Of a stretch of DNA of 64,000 nt, positions 1-10,590 are shown piece by piece; the stretch's first letter is position 1; every line of letters begins with the position of its first letter. The position numbers and the translations under genes were made by a program. The notes below the pieces were generated by a model. That model searched no databases. It worked only from the letters and a program-made list of their open reading frames with translations, and was not told where the DNA came from. Source of the DNA: Chionoecetes opilio (Eukaryota; Arthropoda; Malacostraca; Decapoda; Majidae); assembly GCA_016584305.1 (NCBI GenBank), contig JACEEZ010020393.1, positions 16,001 to 80,000 of the forward strand. The letters are read 5' to 3'.

Positions 1-470
<470 letters not shown>

Positions 471-504
471 AAAAAAGTAAAGGTCAACGGAATGTAAACA
501 TAAA

Positions 505-833
505 AATAGGATGTCAAGTAATAAGATAGGTCAATAGGATAAGAATAGGTCAAAGAATAGGATAGGTCAATAGGTCAAGATAATAGGATAGGATAAGAAC
601 AGGTCAAGATAATAGGACAGGATAATAATAGGTCAAAGAATAGGATAGGTCAATAGGATAAGAATAGGTCAAGATAATAGGATAGGTCAATAGGATAAGA
701 ATAGGTCAAGATAATAGGATAGGTCAATAGGATAAGAATAGGTCAAGATAATAGGATAGGTCAATAGGATAAGAATAGGTCAAGATAATAGGATAAGAAT
801 AGGTCAAGATAATAGGATAGGTCAATAGGATAA
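505..833. repeat. 37-bp minisatellite (AATAGGTCAAGATAATAGGA type)
   Basis: About eight copies of a 37-bp unit built from GGTCAAGATAATAGGATA and GGTCAATAGGATAAGA blocks, more degenerate at the left end. Confidence 0.9.
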
Positions 834-947
834 ATAAAAAATAGGTTATCGCGGCGTTGATAAGGAAATCCTGGCGGTCTTTGGATATAAAAAATGGTCC
901 TGCACATTCTTTGGACAGAGGAGGCGGGGCCGCTATCTCCCCTCGTC

Positions 948-974
948 ACCCACACACACACCCATACACACACC

Positions 975-1013
<39 letters not shown>

Positions 1014-1120
1014 ATACCCCCCCCCACATACACACACACACACACCCACCCACACACCCACACAACCATACACACCCACCCACCCACACACACCCACACC
1101 CCCACACATACACCCACACC
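948..1120. repeat. Degenerate (CA)n/(CCCACA)n microsatellite
   Basis: AC repeat with frequent CCC interruptions. A second block of the same kind occupies 1389-1467, on the other side of a short TIR-bounded segment. Confidence 0.95.
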
Positions 1121-1388
1121 AAGGGCGTAGCCAGGAAAAATAATTGTGTGGGGCCACCTGGCAATGATGGTTGAGGTGTGGGTGGCTTATCAGCTGGGGG
1201 TCTGGGAGGCGCTGGAAGCCCCCCAGAGAATATTGTTGAAGATATGACTTAATTGGGGGCATATTGAGCCCTATGGGGGGTCATTGATTGGTTCTGTGCA
1301 TGATATTCAATATAGTAAAATTGATGAAATTATACCCTACACTCCTACAGTAGTGTTGAATTGGCCCCCCCCTCTGGCTACGCCCTTG
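1121..1388. mobile_element. Short TIR-bounded element, family unknown
   Basis: The segment begins AAGGGCGTAGCCAG and ends CTGGCTACGCCCTT, a 14-bp perfect terminal inverted repeat. The interior is non-coding. Both sides are (CA)n, so a target duplication cannot be read. It is probably a MITE. Confidence 0.55.
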
Positions 1389-1698
1389 ACCCACACTCAT
1401 ACCCCCCCACCCCCACACCCACACACACACCCCCACCCACACACACACACACCCACACACACACACGCGAGGGAAGACAACGCCCCGACCCATTCTTCAT
1501 ATTTTTTTGTAGTTTTCATTCTTTGGGTTTTGCGTTAAAGCTTCACAAGTAGGCTACAAGTAAACAAGTAAACAAGTAAACATACAAACAAAGGAACCGA
1601 CGAACGAACGAACAAAGAAACAGACACACACACAAACAAACAAACACGTTATAGCTTTTCACAGTATATAATTTGGTCTGGATAGCGATATTAAAGCC

Positions 1699-1699
<1 letters not shown>

Positions 1700-1762
<63 letters not shown>

Positions 1763-1771
1763 AAACCATGT
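1700..1771. repeat. (CT)n microsatellite
   Basis: Perfect CT dinucleotide run of about 70 bp. A shorter (AC)n run follows at 1926-1974. Confidence 0.97.
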
Positions 1772-1944
1772 CCCGTTTTTAATGATCTTTCTCCGTTTTC
1801 TTTCATCACTTTTTAACACAGACTTAACTAATTATTTTTTTCTAATAATATTGTAGCGACAAACTCCACTACTGTTATAATGTTATATAGTTACAATGCC
1901 GACGTACTTAAGCTTTCTTAGTTCACACACACACACACGCACAC

Positions 1945-1974
<30 letters not shown>

Positions 1975-1975
<1 letters not shown>

Positions 1976-2481
1976 GGAAAAAGTTACATGACATCTTAAT
2001 TTTTTTCTCGAGTACAAGACAATTTTTCTGCTTTAACCATTTCATATTAATTTTTTATCATTAATTATTAGTTATAGTTGTTATCGGTATTATTATCATC
2101 GTTATTCATTATTCCTAGCATTATTATTATTATGGTTATTCATATTTTTTCCTCATCCCATATGATTTTTTTTCTTATTATCTGGCTTAAAAATTATTAG
2201 AAAGAATTAATTGAACAGCGAAATTTTTTTAACATAGAAATAATAACTTGAATAAAAATTAGTCTTAAGCTATGTATCACAATTCGGTTTAGATTCTTAG
2301 GATAAAATTCTTATGTATAGATTCTTATGATAGAGTCACTGCCTTATGACGAGTGTTGCCAATGGGTGATCACGTCAATATTAACACAGTCACATTATAT
2401 TTATCCGTCAAGGCCAATAATTCCCTCTCTCCCTCTCTCTTAGAATTACTACAGTACTGTATTGTGTTCTATCAAGACTGG
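1975..2481. other. AT-rich unannotated DNA
   Basis: AT-rich sequence with small ATT runs. No ORF, RNA gene or transposon end was recognised. Confidence 0.6.
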
Positions 2482-2613
2482 ATGTATGTATGTATGTATG
2501 TGTGTATGCATGTGTGTGTATGCATGTGTGTGTGTGTGTGTATATGTGTGTGCGTGTGTGTGTGTGTGTCTGTGTGTACGTGTGTGTATGCATGTGTGTG
2601 TGTCTGTGTGTAC

Positions 2614-2649
<36 letters not shown>

Positions 2650-2698
2650 GTGTCTGTGTGCGTGTCTGTGTCTGTGTCTGTGTGTGTGTCTGTGTGTG

Positions 2699-2759
<61 letters not shown>

Positions 2760-2789
2760 ATGTGTGTCTGTGTGTGTGTGTATGTGTAC

Positions 2790-2821
<32 letters not shown>

Positions 2822-2832
2822 GTGTCTGTGTG

Positions 2833-2912
<80 letters not shown>
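2482..2912. repeat. Compound (TG)n microsatellite
   Basis: More than 400 bp of TG repeat interrupted by TATG, CTG, CG and ACG, starting as (TATG)n. The Cys/Val-rich and Thr/His-rich ORFs on both strands are repeat translations. Confidence 0.97.
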
Positions 2913-2915
<3 letters not shown>

Positions 2916-3072
2916 ATCCAAATACTCACAATTGTGCATAGGACGATCTTACAGTATACATACATCACGTTCATGTGTACACACTTATGTATACACACAC
3001 ACATACATACATACAGACATACGTACGTACATACATACACCATATCAACGGCGGAACAGGTTTGGCGGGTCC

Positions 3073-3074
<2 letters not shown>

Positions 3075-3123
<49 letters not shown>

Positions 3124-3239
3124 TGGAAAAGAGCTAATGAACACATCTCTCTCTCTCTCTCTCTCTCTCTCCCTTATCCATCAATCCCCAACAAACAAAT
3201 CGCTTCAGTAACATGAATTAACTGCTAGTACATACAATC

Positions 3240-3301
<62 letters not shown>
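3075..3301. repeat. Opposed (GA)n and (CT)n microsatellites
   Basis: (GA)n at about 3075-3121, (CT)n at 3147-3171 and a pure (CT)n at 3244-3301. The blocks are mutually complementary and could pair or form triplex DNA. Confidence 0.95.
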
Positions 3302-3304
<3 letters not shown>

Positions 3305-4000
3305 CATCTCACGTTTGTGGCAGAGCGGAGTGGCTAGCAGGAAAAAGGGGGGTGCACATTTTTTTCGGGGGGGCCGCGCATATTTTTCGGGGGGGGGGGG
3401 GGGATAGGGGGGTAGCATAGGTATTTAGACACATTTCCTTCTTCTTCTTCTTCCTTACTTAATAATCAGGCCACTAGTCTATCTATTAATGGTAGTAGTA
3501 GTAGTAGTAACATCTATAAACACATCAATATTATCAAAATGAAGACATAATCAGTATCCATTTCCTTAATTTCTTCTTGTTTTTATCACTGTTCAAATAT
3601 CACCATCATCGTCATCATCATCATCATCATCATCATAATCATCAGCATTAAAGCATAGTAATGATAATAAACATCAACTTATCTCACACACACTCACACA
3701 CACACACAGATATATTATAATAACGTCCAATATGACACCGAATTATCATCATCATCATCATCATCATTATTATATACTATACGATAATAATAATGAGTCC
3801 ATAAAAAAAGGTCAACAGAGTTATTCCTATCACAGACCAATAGCACTTCTTCTATTCCATCCAACACAGCCATCGTAATGTTTATAGTTTATCTCTATCG
3901 CATTTTTTACAATAGTCCCCCCGATACAATACATCAAAAAGCCACCACTCCGCTCAAACAGCCAAGACACGAAGGACATTTCAAGCCCAAGATCGAGAGA
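3302..4000. other. Non-coding stretch with small ATC/TTC repeats
   Basis: A G-run near 3388-3401, small (TTC)n, (TAG)n and (ATC)n runs (about 3608-3636 and 3747-3768), otherwise plain AT-rich DNA. No gene was recognised. Confidence 0.6.
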
Positions 4001-4005
4001 AGTAA

Positions 4006-4150
4006 TGACGTCATACTGAGGATCCCAAACTCTGATTGGCTCCCAGAAGCCCCAACTCTCGCTGTGATTGGCTGGCTCTTGACTCCACGTGACGTCATGA
4101 GCGAGACGGACGCCTATTGGTCCTCCCGTCTGTACTTCTTCCTATATTGG
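4006..4150. promoter_or_regulatory. Promoter-like cluster: two CREs, E-box, four inverted CCAAT boxes
   Basis: Perfect palindromic CRE sites TGACGTCA lie at 4006-4013 and 4090-4097, the second overlapping an E-box CACGTG (4086-4091). ATTGG (inverted CCAAT) occurs at 4035, 4067, 4116 and 4146, three of them in the fuller NF-Y-like context GATTGGCT or TATTGGTC. Spacing of 30-50 bp between CCAAT boxes with CREs is typical of NF-Y/CREB promoters in animals. No exon is recognisable downstream. A TTAA MITE begins at 4152, directly after the last CCAAT box. It may be a real promoter of an unseen transcript or a transposon-derived one. Confidence 0.5.
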
Positions 4151-4151
4151 T

Positions 4152-4362
4152 TTAACCCCTTGAGGCCCAGAACGTAATTTCCATTGTAATATGACTGCCA
4201 TTAGACGATTTTAATGAACATAAGCAATAGTATAGAGCATGACCTGTTTAGTATCCTTGTCCACTAACTCATTTGGTTTATTTAGTTACTTTTTCGTAGT
4301 TTTATGGCTGAACCACTGCCGATCTTATATAGCCAAGGAAGCTCTGGGCGTGAAGGGGTTCA
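4152..4362 (+). mobile_element. piggyBac-like TTAA MITE, copy 1
   Basis: Begins TTAACCCCTTGAGGCCCAGA and ends CTCTGGGCGTGAAGGGGTTCA, where the right TTAA is mutated to TTCA. It shares with the other six copies the core GTTTAGTATCCTTGTCCACT and a GTAATTTCCATTGTAAT block. No ORF is present. TTAA target sites plus CCC-starting termini point to the piggyBac superfamily. Confidence 0.75.
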
Positions 4363-4653
4363 GGTGTTTAGAGGAGCAACGAGTAGATTACAAGTAACAG
4401 TTAGGTGTGTAAACAATACTTGTCTCATCGCTACGCCCTATATCTTCCTTTCCCACGCCACGGCACTTAAGACTTACCTATATAACACTTTACAGCATCT
4501 TAACTCACTTATAATTCTCTTAAATTCGAGTTTTCTTCTTAACATTTTCTTTAACATAGATTGCTTTGAGGAAAAAACAGCAACAGAGAAGTATTGGACA
4601 GAGAAAGGAGAAGCTAACCACAGGGTATTAATTTTTTTTAAACTGGCACAGTG

Positions 4654-5084
<431 letters not shown>

Positions 5085-5094
5085 TGTGTGTGTG

Positions 5095-5133
<39 letters not shown>

Positions 5134-5377
5134 ATGGAGGCACCCCCGGGCACTGGGGGCACCAATGCAACACAGTAAATCTTGAGGCGCGTCCGGTGCG
5201 TGGGGGGGGAGGCGAGAGGGTTGTGTGGTGCCCTTGGCGCGGTGGCCTGGCCGGCACGCTGCTGTGTTGGCAGCGGAGCGGTGGACTGGTCTGGTCCGGG
5301 CGTCGCGTCACTCAGCGGGAGGACGAGTCACTGGCTGTTTCTGTGGCATGGACTCTAAAGTCGTCAGTCGTTACCGT

Positions 5378-6231
5378 GTTTGCCGGCGCATAAGACGCAC
5401 CTTTCTATTCTATTCTAATTGTATCAAAATCTTGCCGCGCGTCTAACGCGGCCGTATTGCGTACGGGCGCACCAATAAACTGTGTGATCACCGTGGTATT
5501 AAGCCCGGTTCCCACCTTCCCGCTTGTACGGCCGCCATACAACAACAATGACGTCACCATCATCACCGCTTGAGTGGTATTTGTGGTAACTGGGCACAGT
5601 TGGCAACTCCGCTCGAGCGGACACCGCCGAGCGGGAGAGATGACTTGAATTTAACTTTGTACGGCGGCCGTTACAGCGGTACGGCGGTGCGGTAGCCTTT
5701 GTTGTGACGTCACTGTGACGTCTTTGTTGTTGTATGGCGGCCGTACAAGCGGGAAGGTGGGAACCGGGCTTTACTTCGACGCGCGCGCCACTCATGATGT
5801 CAGTGGTACAATGAACATTGGTCTAGGACCACTACTAACGCCACTGCCTTCATTATACTTTGTTTAAAACACCATGGATGCAAAAATATTCGTAAATCTG
5901 CTGCCGCGGTGTGGGCTGCAGCATCCCTCACTAGACGCTCACCGCGACCTCGCCCAAGGCACGACTCACGCTCCGGGAGAATCTTGCGTCAAGCCAAAAA
6001 TACGTTAAATTAATCCTATGTCCCCAGGGGTCTCTTAAAATTCTAGACTGATTTTGATCGTAACTTCGAATATTTTTGCGTTTAGAGAATTTTGATATAA
6101 AAAACACGAAACTCTGAGTTTTGGCAAAGCGAGGGTGCGTGAAGCGAGGTCTTGGTGTAGGGTGAAGCACTAAAAGCTTTGCCCACAAACTGTTCCAGTA
6201 AAATATGGGTGCGTCTTATACGCCGGCAAAC
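5378..6231. mobile_element. TIR element (GTTTGCCGGCG termini) with a nested MITE
   Basis: The left end GTTTGCCGGCGCATAAGACG and the right end (reverse complement GTTTGCCGGCGTATAAGACG) form a 24-bp inverted repeat with one mismatch. The interior of about 585 bp, excluding the insert, holds no intact ORF. A second element (5502-5770) is inserted in it. A diverged terminus of similar type, CTTATAAGCCGTAAAATA, occurs alone near 57690-57712. The superfamily is not identified because no clear target duplication can be read. Confidence 0.7.
5502..5770. mobile_element. PIF/Harbinger-like MITE, 269 bp, nested
   Basis: Both ends read AGCCCGGTTCCCACCTTCCC inward, and the inverted repeat extends about 48 bp almost without mismatch. 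It is flanked by TTA on both sides (5499-5501 and 5771-5773), the 3-bp target duplication typical of PIF/Harbinger. The interior contains several TGACGTCAC motifs. The near-perfect termini indicate a recent insertion. Confidence 0.85.
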
Positions 6232-6353
6232 GCGTAGCAGTGAGTCAGTGAGTCAGCAGGGAGGTGAGTGAGTCAGCCCGGCCACGGCGCGCGAGTCAGC
6301 GTGGCCCAGCAGCACACACTGCAGCCAGGCAGCGCCAGGCTACTATGTACAGC

Positions 6354-6556
6354 TGCGGTACAGTACAGTACAGTACAGTACAGTATGTACATCATGATAT
6401 ACACTTATATAACCCTTCACAGTAATGACGCGTTATTCCCTTGAGTCCTGCAGGTCATGTGTGACGTCCGCAGGTCATGTGTGACGTCCGCAGGTCAAGT
6501 GACGTCCGCAGGTCATGTGTGACGTCCGCAGGTCATGTGTGAGTGCCGCAGGTCAC
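6354..6556. repeat. (ACAGT)n run and 20-bp GCAGGTCATGTGTGACGTCC repeat
   Basis: A short pentanucleotide ACAGT run lies at 6358-6384. From 6449 to 6556 there are about five copies of the 20-bp unit named in the call, each with a TGACGTCC CRE-like half and an AGGTCA-like nuclear-receptor half-site. One copy is shortened. Confidence 0.85.
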
Positions 6557-6763
6557 GGCGGTGCCGCGCGGCCTCGGGAAAGCTTAGTTACCTACTTTGG
6601 CATTGTGAACCTCTAGTGTGTGTGTGGGCGGAGCGGGCGGAGCGGGCGTCCCAAGTGTTACTATAAAATAGTCTTGACAACAAACATCTAAACATCAGCC
6701 GACACAAGCTTAACATGGGAAAATATTTCACTATATCTCTTTTGGTGATACTGAACCAAGAGT

Positions 6764-7176
<413 letters not shown>

Positions 7177-7177
<1 letters not shown>

Positions 7178-8560
7178 TGACGGGCTGCAAGTTACAGTGA
7201 TGGCGTGTGTTGCGAGGTCTGGTGTGTGTGGTGGCGTGCGGTGGTGTGTGGTGTGGTGACACGAGTGAGCGGGGCAGGGCTGGGCGGGTGGTCACGGCCC
7301 CAGGCACTGTTAACAATGAAGCATGAGTGGGTCCGCAGGGCAAGGCAACAACCAGGCTCATACTACTATAGGACCCTGGCAACAACACACCAGCCGACGA
7401 CGGTCAGCGCCACCGACGCGGCCACGCCCCGCCCGCCCGGCACCCCCTGACCCCTGACCCCTGGGAGAAGCCACGAGGGTGCCGCAGGGGGGGAGGGGGT
7501 GCCGGGCGGGCAGGGCAGCGGCACTCCCTCGCAAGACACCTTATAATGAAAGACCAGTTCCACGACTCCCTCTGTAAGCGTGCTGGGCCGCTGGTACACA
7601 CGCAGTAGAGTAGTATATACACTATGTACCTCTGTATGTACAGGACACACACAGTATAGATGCACAGTACCTCAGTACAGGTACACACACACATGGTATA
7701 GGTGTACAGTACCTCTGTCTGTACAGGACAGGACACACACACAGCGCTCTCCTCAACACACAATCACAAGCCTTCATCATCATCATCATCATCATCACTG
7801 CCATTACGGCATTATAACATACACAGTATTAAAGCTCAGTCACTATATCACAAACCATAAATAGTAAAATAGAATATATCACCAATTGGCCATCATAAAT
7901 ATCAAAATATAGGATATCACTGGTGGTGACTCCCTGCGCGCGCGGCTACTCCTACGACACTACACCTACAGACTCCGGCATCACTTTAAGTATGAAAAGC
8001 GTCGGCATGTTACACTACGAACTCTTGAATGAACCAACGAACGGCTTCAGCCTCCTACACCATATTGCTCTGGACGTGGCGACTTGCATCTGGACCGCGA
8101 CCCAGGTGGAGGCAAGGCGCGCCCCCTGCAGGCTGCCAGGCCCAGGCGCGCGCCGCTTCCACCGGGATCCCGGTTTGCGAAAATTATCAGTTATACCTAG
8201 GAACCTTGCGCAAAATACTCTACAGTATCAAAAATATAAAGAGCTCTGCATAACCGTTACAACAGCACACTTCATTACATCACAGAAACGGAGACACAGC
8301 CTTCACGAAGGTGAGAGTATAAACGGCTGCCTCCCGGAGGTCCCGGGCCCGGGTGCTCCCTCCACGCCCGCGCCGCGAGGCCCGCCCCTCATACACTATC
8401 CACACGTGGCCAGGGCTGCCCCTGGGCCCCTGGGCGTGGCTCTCGCGGCTACAAAACACTCTGGCTTAAGGCTTGGCGTGGGCCGCGGGGCGCAAGGGTT
8501 CACGAGGACAGAAGCGCAAGGCACGGCTGTTGTCGTGCGGCAATAGGCGTGCACAACGGC
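7177..8560. other. GC-rich non-coding DNA downstream of cassette 3
   Basis: GC-rich, CpG-containing sequence with an (ATC)n run near 7777-7796. The plus-strand reading frame at 7923-8546 has no recognisable domain and shifts into low complexity. It could be distal 3' UTR of the minus-strand gene, but no minus-strand AATAAA is obvious. Confidence 0.5.
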
Positions 8561-8568
8561 CCCAGCCG

Positions 8569-8682
8569 CCGCCGCCGCCGCCGCCGCCGCCGCGACACAC
8601 GCCCCTGTCTTCAGAGGAAGGGTGGTGCAGGGCGGCGGCGGCGGCGGCGACGGCGGCGGCGGGCGGCGGCGGCGGCGGCGGG
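8569..8682. repeat. Opposed (GCC)n and (GGC)n triplet runs
   Basis: (GCC)n at about 8569-8593 and (GGC)n at about 8631-8682 are complementary and about 40 bp apart, so they form a GC-only hairpin on either strand. Confidence 0.9.
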
Positions 8683-8689
8683 CGTGCCT

Positions 8690-9407
8690 CCGTCTGAGCA
8701 AATACTGACCCACACTGTCTATCTGGACTACAAAAGGTGACCCGCGGAGGGGCGGGCCGGGACCTGCGGGGGACGCGCGGCTCAGGCAGTCGTAGGACAC
8801 ATTGATTACTGATTCAGAATCTTCCCGGATTCAGGATCCTCGCCATGCTCGGCTCACACATCCATACAATGGTCAACATTATTCATATCACAGCCAATAA
8901 ACGGTATTTTGGGCAAAAATCGCTTGACATAAATAGATCCAATATATTACGAATTTTATCCGAACCCTAATCGCGAAGTGTGTGTGTGTGTTATCACGCT
9001 CTCCCATCACAGGTGATTATTACAGTAACAGACGCTGGAATGACAGATCCGAAGCAGCTCAATGCCCCCACTCCCCTGCTGCTGCTGCTGCTGCTGCGTC
9101 AGTGAGTTAGGGAAGCGTGTGCGTCCAGTGTTAGGCTGCCTACGTAGTAGTACGGTACGGGGTAGTAGCTGCGGGTGCGAGCTGAACACACAACTGGAGA
9201 GACAGACTATATAGATGGTGGTGGTAACCACTAGATACAGACGGACGTGCCCGCCACGGCGCGCCACGGCGCGGCACGGCGCGGCTCCCCTTTGGTAACG
9301 GCGGGACTCCCACGGAGGTTAAAGCTATCGAGAGTGAGATAAGGGGACCCACCTGCCGCTGCTGCTGCTGTGGGCGGGGCGGGCGGCGGACTAGCGGGGT
9401 GGGCGGC
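8690..9407 (-). other. Probable 3' UTR of cassette 3
   Basis: Unique sequence directly after the cassette 3 stop in transcription order, with a (GCT)n run near 9076-9096. It is assigned as UTR by position only. No poly(A) signal was confirmed. Confidence 0.4.
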
Positions 9408-10252
9408 CTAGTCGGCCTTGGTGACCAGCTGGTGCAGCTCTGACAGGAAGGCGCGGTTGACCAGTGCCAGCGGGTTGTCCTGCGGGGGCCAGTCCGGGCG
9501 TGGCGGCGCCCCCAGGGCGGGGCTGCCCACGCCCACCATGCTGGGCGCCAGGGACTGCGATATCATGGAGCCCATGCCCATGCCCGGGTAGGCGCCCGCG
9601 CCGCCCATCTCGTCGTCCTCGTGGTGGCGGCGGCCGAGGGGCGGGCCGTGGGGGTCCATGGGGCGCCGCATGTGTGGGTCGCGAGGCATGAGTGGGGGCT
9701 GTTGGAGGTCCATCGGCGGGTGTCTGGGGTCTAGGGGCTGCGGGGGCTGGGCGTGGCGGGGGTCCTGCAGGATGCGGGACAGCAGCGAGGCGGAGTGTGG
9801 CGGCGGCGGCGGCGGGGGTTCGCTGAGGCCGCCGTGGTAGATGCGTTGGTGGTCCTTGAGAGCGTACTTGTTTTTGAACATCTTGGCGCACAGCGAGCAG
9901 CGGACGGCCGGGTTGTTGAAGTGGACGCGCTCCATGTGCTTCCACAGGTTGCGGCGGCACGAGATCAGCTTCCCACACAGCTGACACGAGTGCGGCAGCG
10001 AGCTGGGCGGCAGCGGTGGCGACGCGGCCATGCGTTCGCCGTGACCCGCCACCGCCAACTCAGGCCTCGGGTGGTCTGCCAGGGTGGTGGTGGGCAGACC
10101 CCGCAGGTCCCGAAGGTCCAGCGGCGGCTCGTGGCGCACCTCGGCCCGCAGTTCCAGCTGGTGCACCTCGTACCGCTGGGGGTCGTACCGCTGGTGGTCC
10201 TCGCCGCTGATGCACACCGAGGGCCGCTCCGCCTCCTCCGCCCCGTCACCGC
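9408..10252 (-). CDS. Alternative terminal zinc-finger exon (cassette 3), long form
   Basis: Terminal coding exon of 845 nt with the TAG stop at 9408-9410. The acceptor GTGTTTCAG lies just above 10252. The first two bases (GC) complete a Gly codon with the linker exon's G. It encodes 280 residues. Residues 1-88 are an acidic/His-rich leader containing RYDPQRYEVHQLEL. The fingers are Cys89/Cys92/His105/His110 and Cys118/Cys121/His134/His139, again C-x2-C-x12-H-x4-H. A long Pro/His/Arg/Met-rich tail follows, beginning with a run of seven prolines and ending in a helix-prone segment, LALVNRAFLSELHQLV. Unlike cassettes 1 and 2 it has long sequence on both sides of the fingers, which suggests isoform-specific activation or repression functions (inference). 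The surrounding DNA is GC-rich. A short ORF extension above 10252 runs through the acceptor into (GT)n intron sequence and is not coding. Confidence 0.85.
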
Positions 10253-10261
10253 CTGAAACAC

Positions 10262-10322
10262 CAACACGGCTGTCACTCCTCCGCCGGGCACACACACACA
10301 TGCACACACACACACACATGCA
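10262..10322 (-). promoter_or_regulatory. UG-repeat next to a weak splice acceptor of cassette 3
   Basis: On the minus strand, the roughly 60 nt before the cassette 3 acceptor contain two (UG)n runs with UGCAUG-like interruptions, then a purine-rich stretch and only a short pyrimidine run (UGUUUCAG). Cassettes 1 and 2 have long C/U-rich tracts. UG repeats near a weak acceptor are known binding sites for TDP-43 and CELF-type splicing factors. A role in cassette choice is inference. Confidence 0.4.
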
Positions 10323-10330
10323 CAACAACA

Positions 10331-10547
10331 AAAGCCTGGTGACTCACATTCCACACAAGACTGCAGTGACTGGCCGCCCTGCTCTGAGTACCCAGTCTCC
10401 CAACCCTTCTGTGTTATGCCACTCAAATAACATCAACAATAATAATCATGATAAATACTAATAATAATAATGACTTACACACCACCTGCCCTCCTGTATT
10501 TATGGTCCGAGAGTAATGTGGTATACCTGTGGTCCTTCAAACACACA

Positions 10548-10590
<43 letters not shown>

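Noticed and set aside
7923..8546. 207-codon plus-strand ORF
   Set aside because: No recognisable domain, GC-rich chance ORF, opposite strand to the gene, low-complexity end.
10253..10331. N-terminal extension of cassette 3 from a start at 10331
   Set aside because: It runs through the TTTCAG acceptor into intronic (GT)n. The phase-1 match to the linker exon supports splicing at 10252.
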